A stretch of DNA of 5,428 bases, from NCBI GenBank assembly GCA_016295895.1, contig JAEDKI010000135.1, forward strand, positions 1 to 5,428, read 5' to 3'. Made by a program: the position numbers and the translations under genes. Every line of letters begins with the position of its first letter. The first letter of the stretch is position 1. Shown here piece by piece: positions 5,076 to 5,428 of the stretch. Below the pieces are notes generated by a model. That model made no database searches, was not told the origin of the DNA, and worked only from the letters and a program-made list of their open reading frames with translations. This stretch comes from Clostridiaceae bacterium. Lineage in GTDB: Bacteria; Bacillota; Clostridia; Oscillospirales; Acutalibacteraceae.

Positions 5076-5428
5076 TTAATACCAAAGGAATCCGAGCAGG
5101 AAAATTCTGATAATTATCTGCCACCACGCATAGGAAACGCTGACATTGAACGAGGTTGTGAAGCCTTTGTAGGTAACGGTAATTACCTGCGTTCCCGTCT
5201 TTGTAAGCTTGGTCGGGCTGACCGTAAAGCCGCTTGAAACAACTTCGGAAGAACCGTCATTATAACGAACTCCGATTGTAAGACCCGAGGTGCTGAGAGT
5301 TTCTTTATAGAAATAGCTTGTTTTGCTCGGCGTGCTGTTAACGCTTATTGAAACAATTTCTCTCTGAACGGGAGGATTTACGCCTCTGAGAACAAACGGA
5401 ATTGAATTGCTGACGGCATATTTATGCG
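5076..5428 (-). CDS. Surface protein with Ig-like domain and C-terminal hydrophobic tail (N-terminus outside window)
   Basis: The last 116 residues of a larger protein are visible, from codon 5426-5424 to TAA at 5078-5076. The first residues (HKYAVSNSIPFVLRG) resemble the closing turn of BspA-like leucine-rich repeats (LRR_5), where a yA...gipF pattern is common. Residues about 22-98 form a beta-rich domain with VRYNDGSSEVV, VSPTKLTKTGTQVITVTYKG and TTSFNVSVS, the pattern of bacterial Ig-like group 3 domains. The protein ends with AWWQIIIRIFLLGFLWY, a hydrophobic stretch with one Arg, long enough to span or enter a membrane, and with no basic tail or LPXTG sorting signal. The likely role is a surface protein in adhesion or carbohydrate/peptide contact, but its true function depends on the unseen N-terminal part. 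It runs in the same direction as the TRAP genes. No clear terminator follows its stop codon. Confidence 0.8.
   Translation of the reverse strand, partial: HKYAVSNSIPFVLRGVNPPVQREIVSISVNSTPSKTSYFYKETLSTSGLTIGVRYNDGSSEVVSSGFTVSPTKLTKTGTQVITVTYKGFTTSFNVSVSYAWWQIIIRIFLLGFLWY

Noticed and set aside
1..5428. CRISPR arrays, tRNA/rRNA genes, insertion sequences or a new defence system
   Set aside because: No regularly spaced repeats, RNA gene hallmarks, transposase-like frames or terminal inverted repeats were seen. Almost all bases belong to recognisable genes or short control regions.

Overview
The window looks like a chromosomal segment of a Gram-positive anaerobe of class Clostridia, probably a gut-type Oscillospirales/Ruminococcaceae relative. 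This is an inference from three things: the gene order rpsP-khpA-rimM-trmD, moderate G+C with strong AGGAGG-type ribosome binding sites, and a lipoprotein-type transporter receptor beside a surface protein with an Ig-like domain. The species cannot be named from this sequence.

Left part (1-1710, plus strand): the end of a conserved translation operon. It holds the C-terminal part of ribosomal protein S16 (rpsP), the small KH-domain RNA-binding protein KhpA, the 30S maturation factor RimM and the tRNA (guanine-N1)-methyltransferase TrmD. khpA/rimM and rimM/trmD overlap by a few bases, which suggests translational coupling. A strong hairpin that starts inside the trmD coding end closes the operon. 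rplS, the usual next gene in this operon, is absent here.

Middle part (1730-about 5050, minus strand): a two-gene TRAP transporter unit of the TAXI type, convergent with trmD. The upstream gene (3951-4958) encodes a lipoprotein TAXI-family substrate receptor. The downstream gene (1730-3859) encodes a fused small-plus-large TRAP membrane permease. A good sigma-A-type promoter, a leader stem-loop and a strong Shine-Dalgarno site precede the receptor gene. A perfect 13-bp inverted repeat lies between receptor and permease. Receptor and permease together would import a small, probably acidic, solute driven by an ion gradient; the substrate cannot be read from the sequence.

Right part (5076-5428, minus strand): the C-terminal 116 residues of a surface protein. 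A short stretch resembles the end of a BspA-like leucine-rich repeat, followed by a bacterial Ig-like domain (Big_3-like) and a hydrophobic, Trp-rich tail that ends exactly at the C-terminus.

No CRISPR array, tRNA, rRNA, insertion sequence or clearly new multi-gene system was seen. The least explained items are the C-terminal tail of the surface protein, the intercistronic hairpin in the transporter operon and the orphan nature of the transporter.
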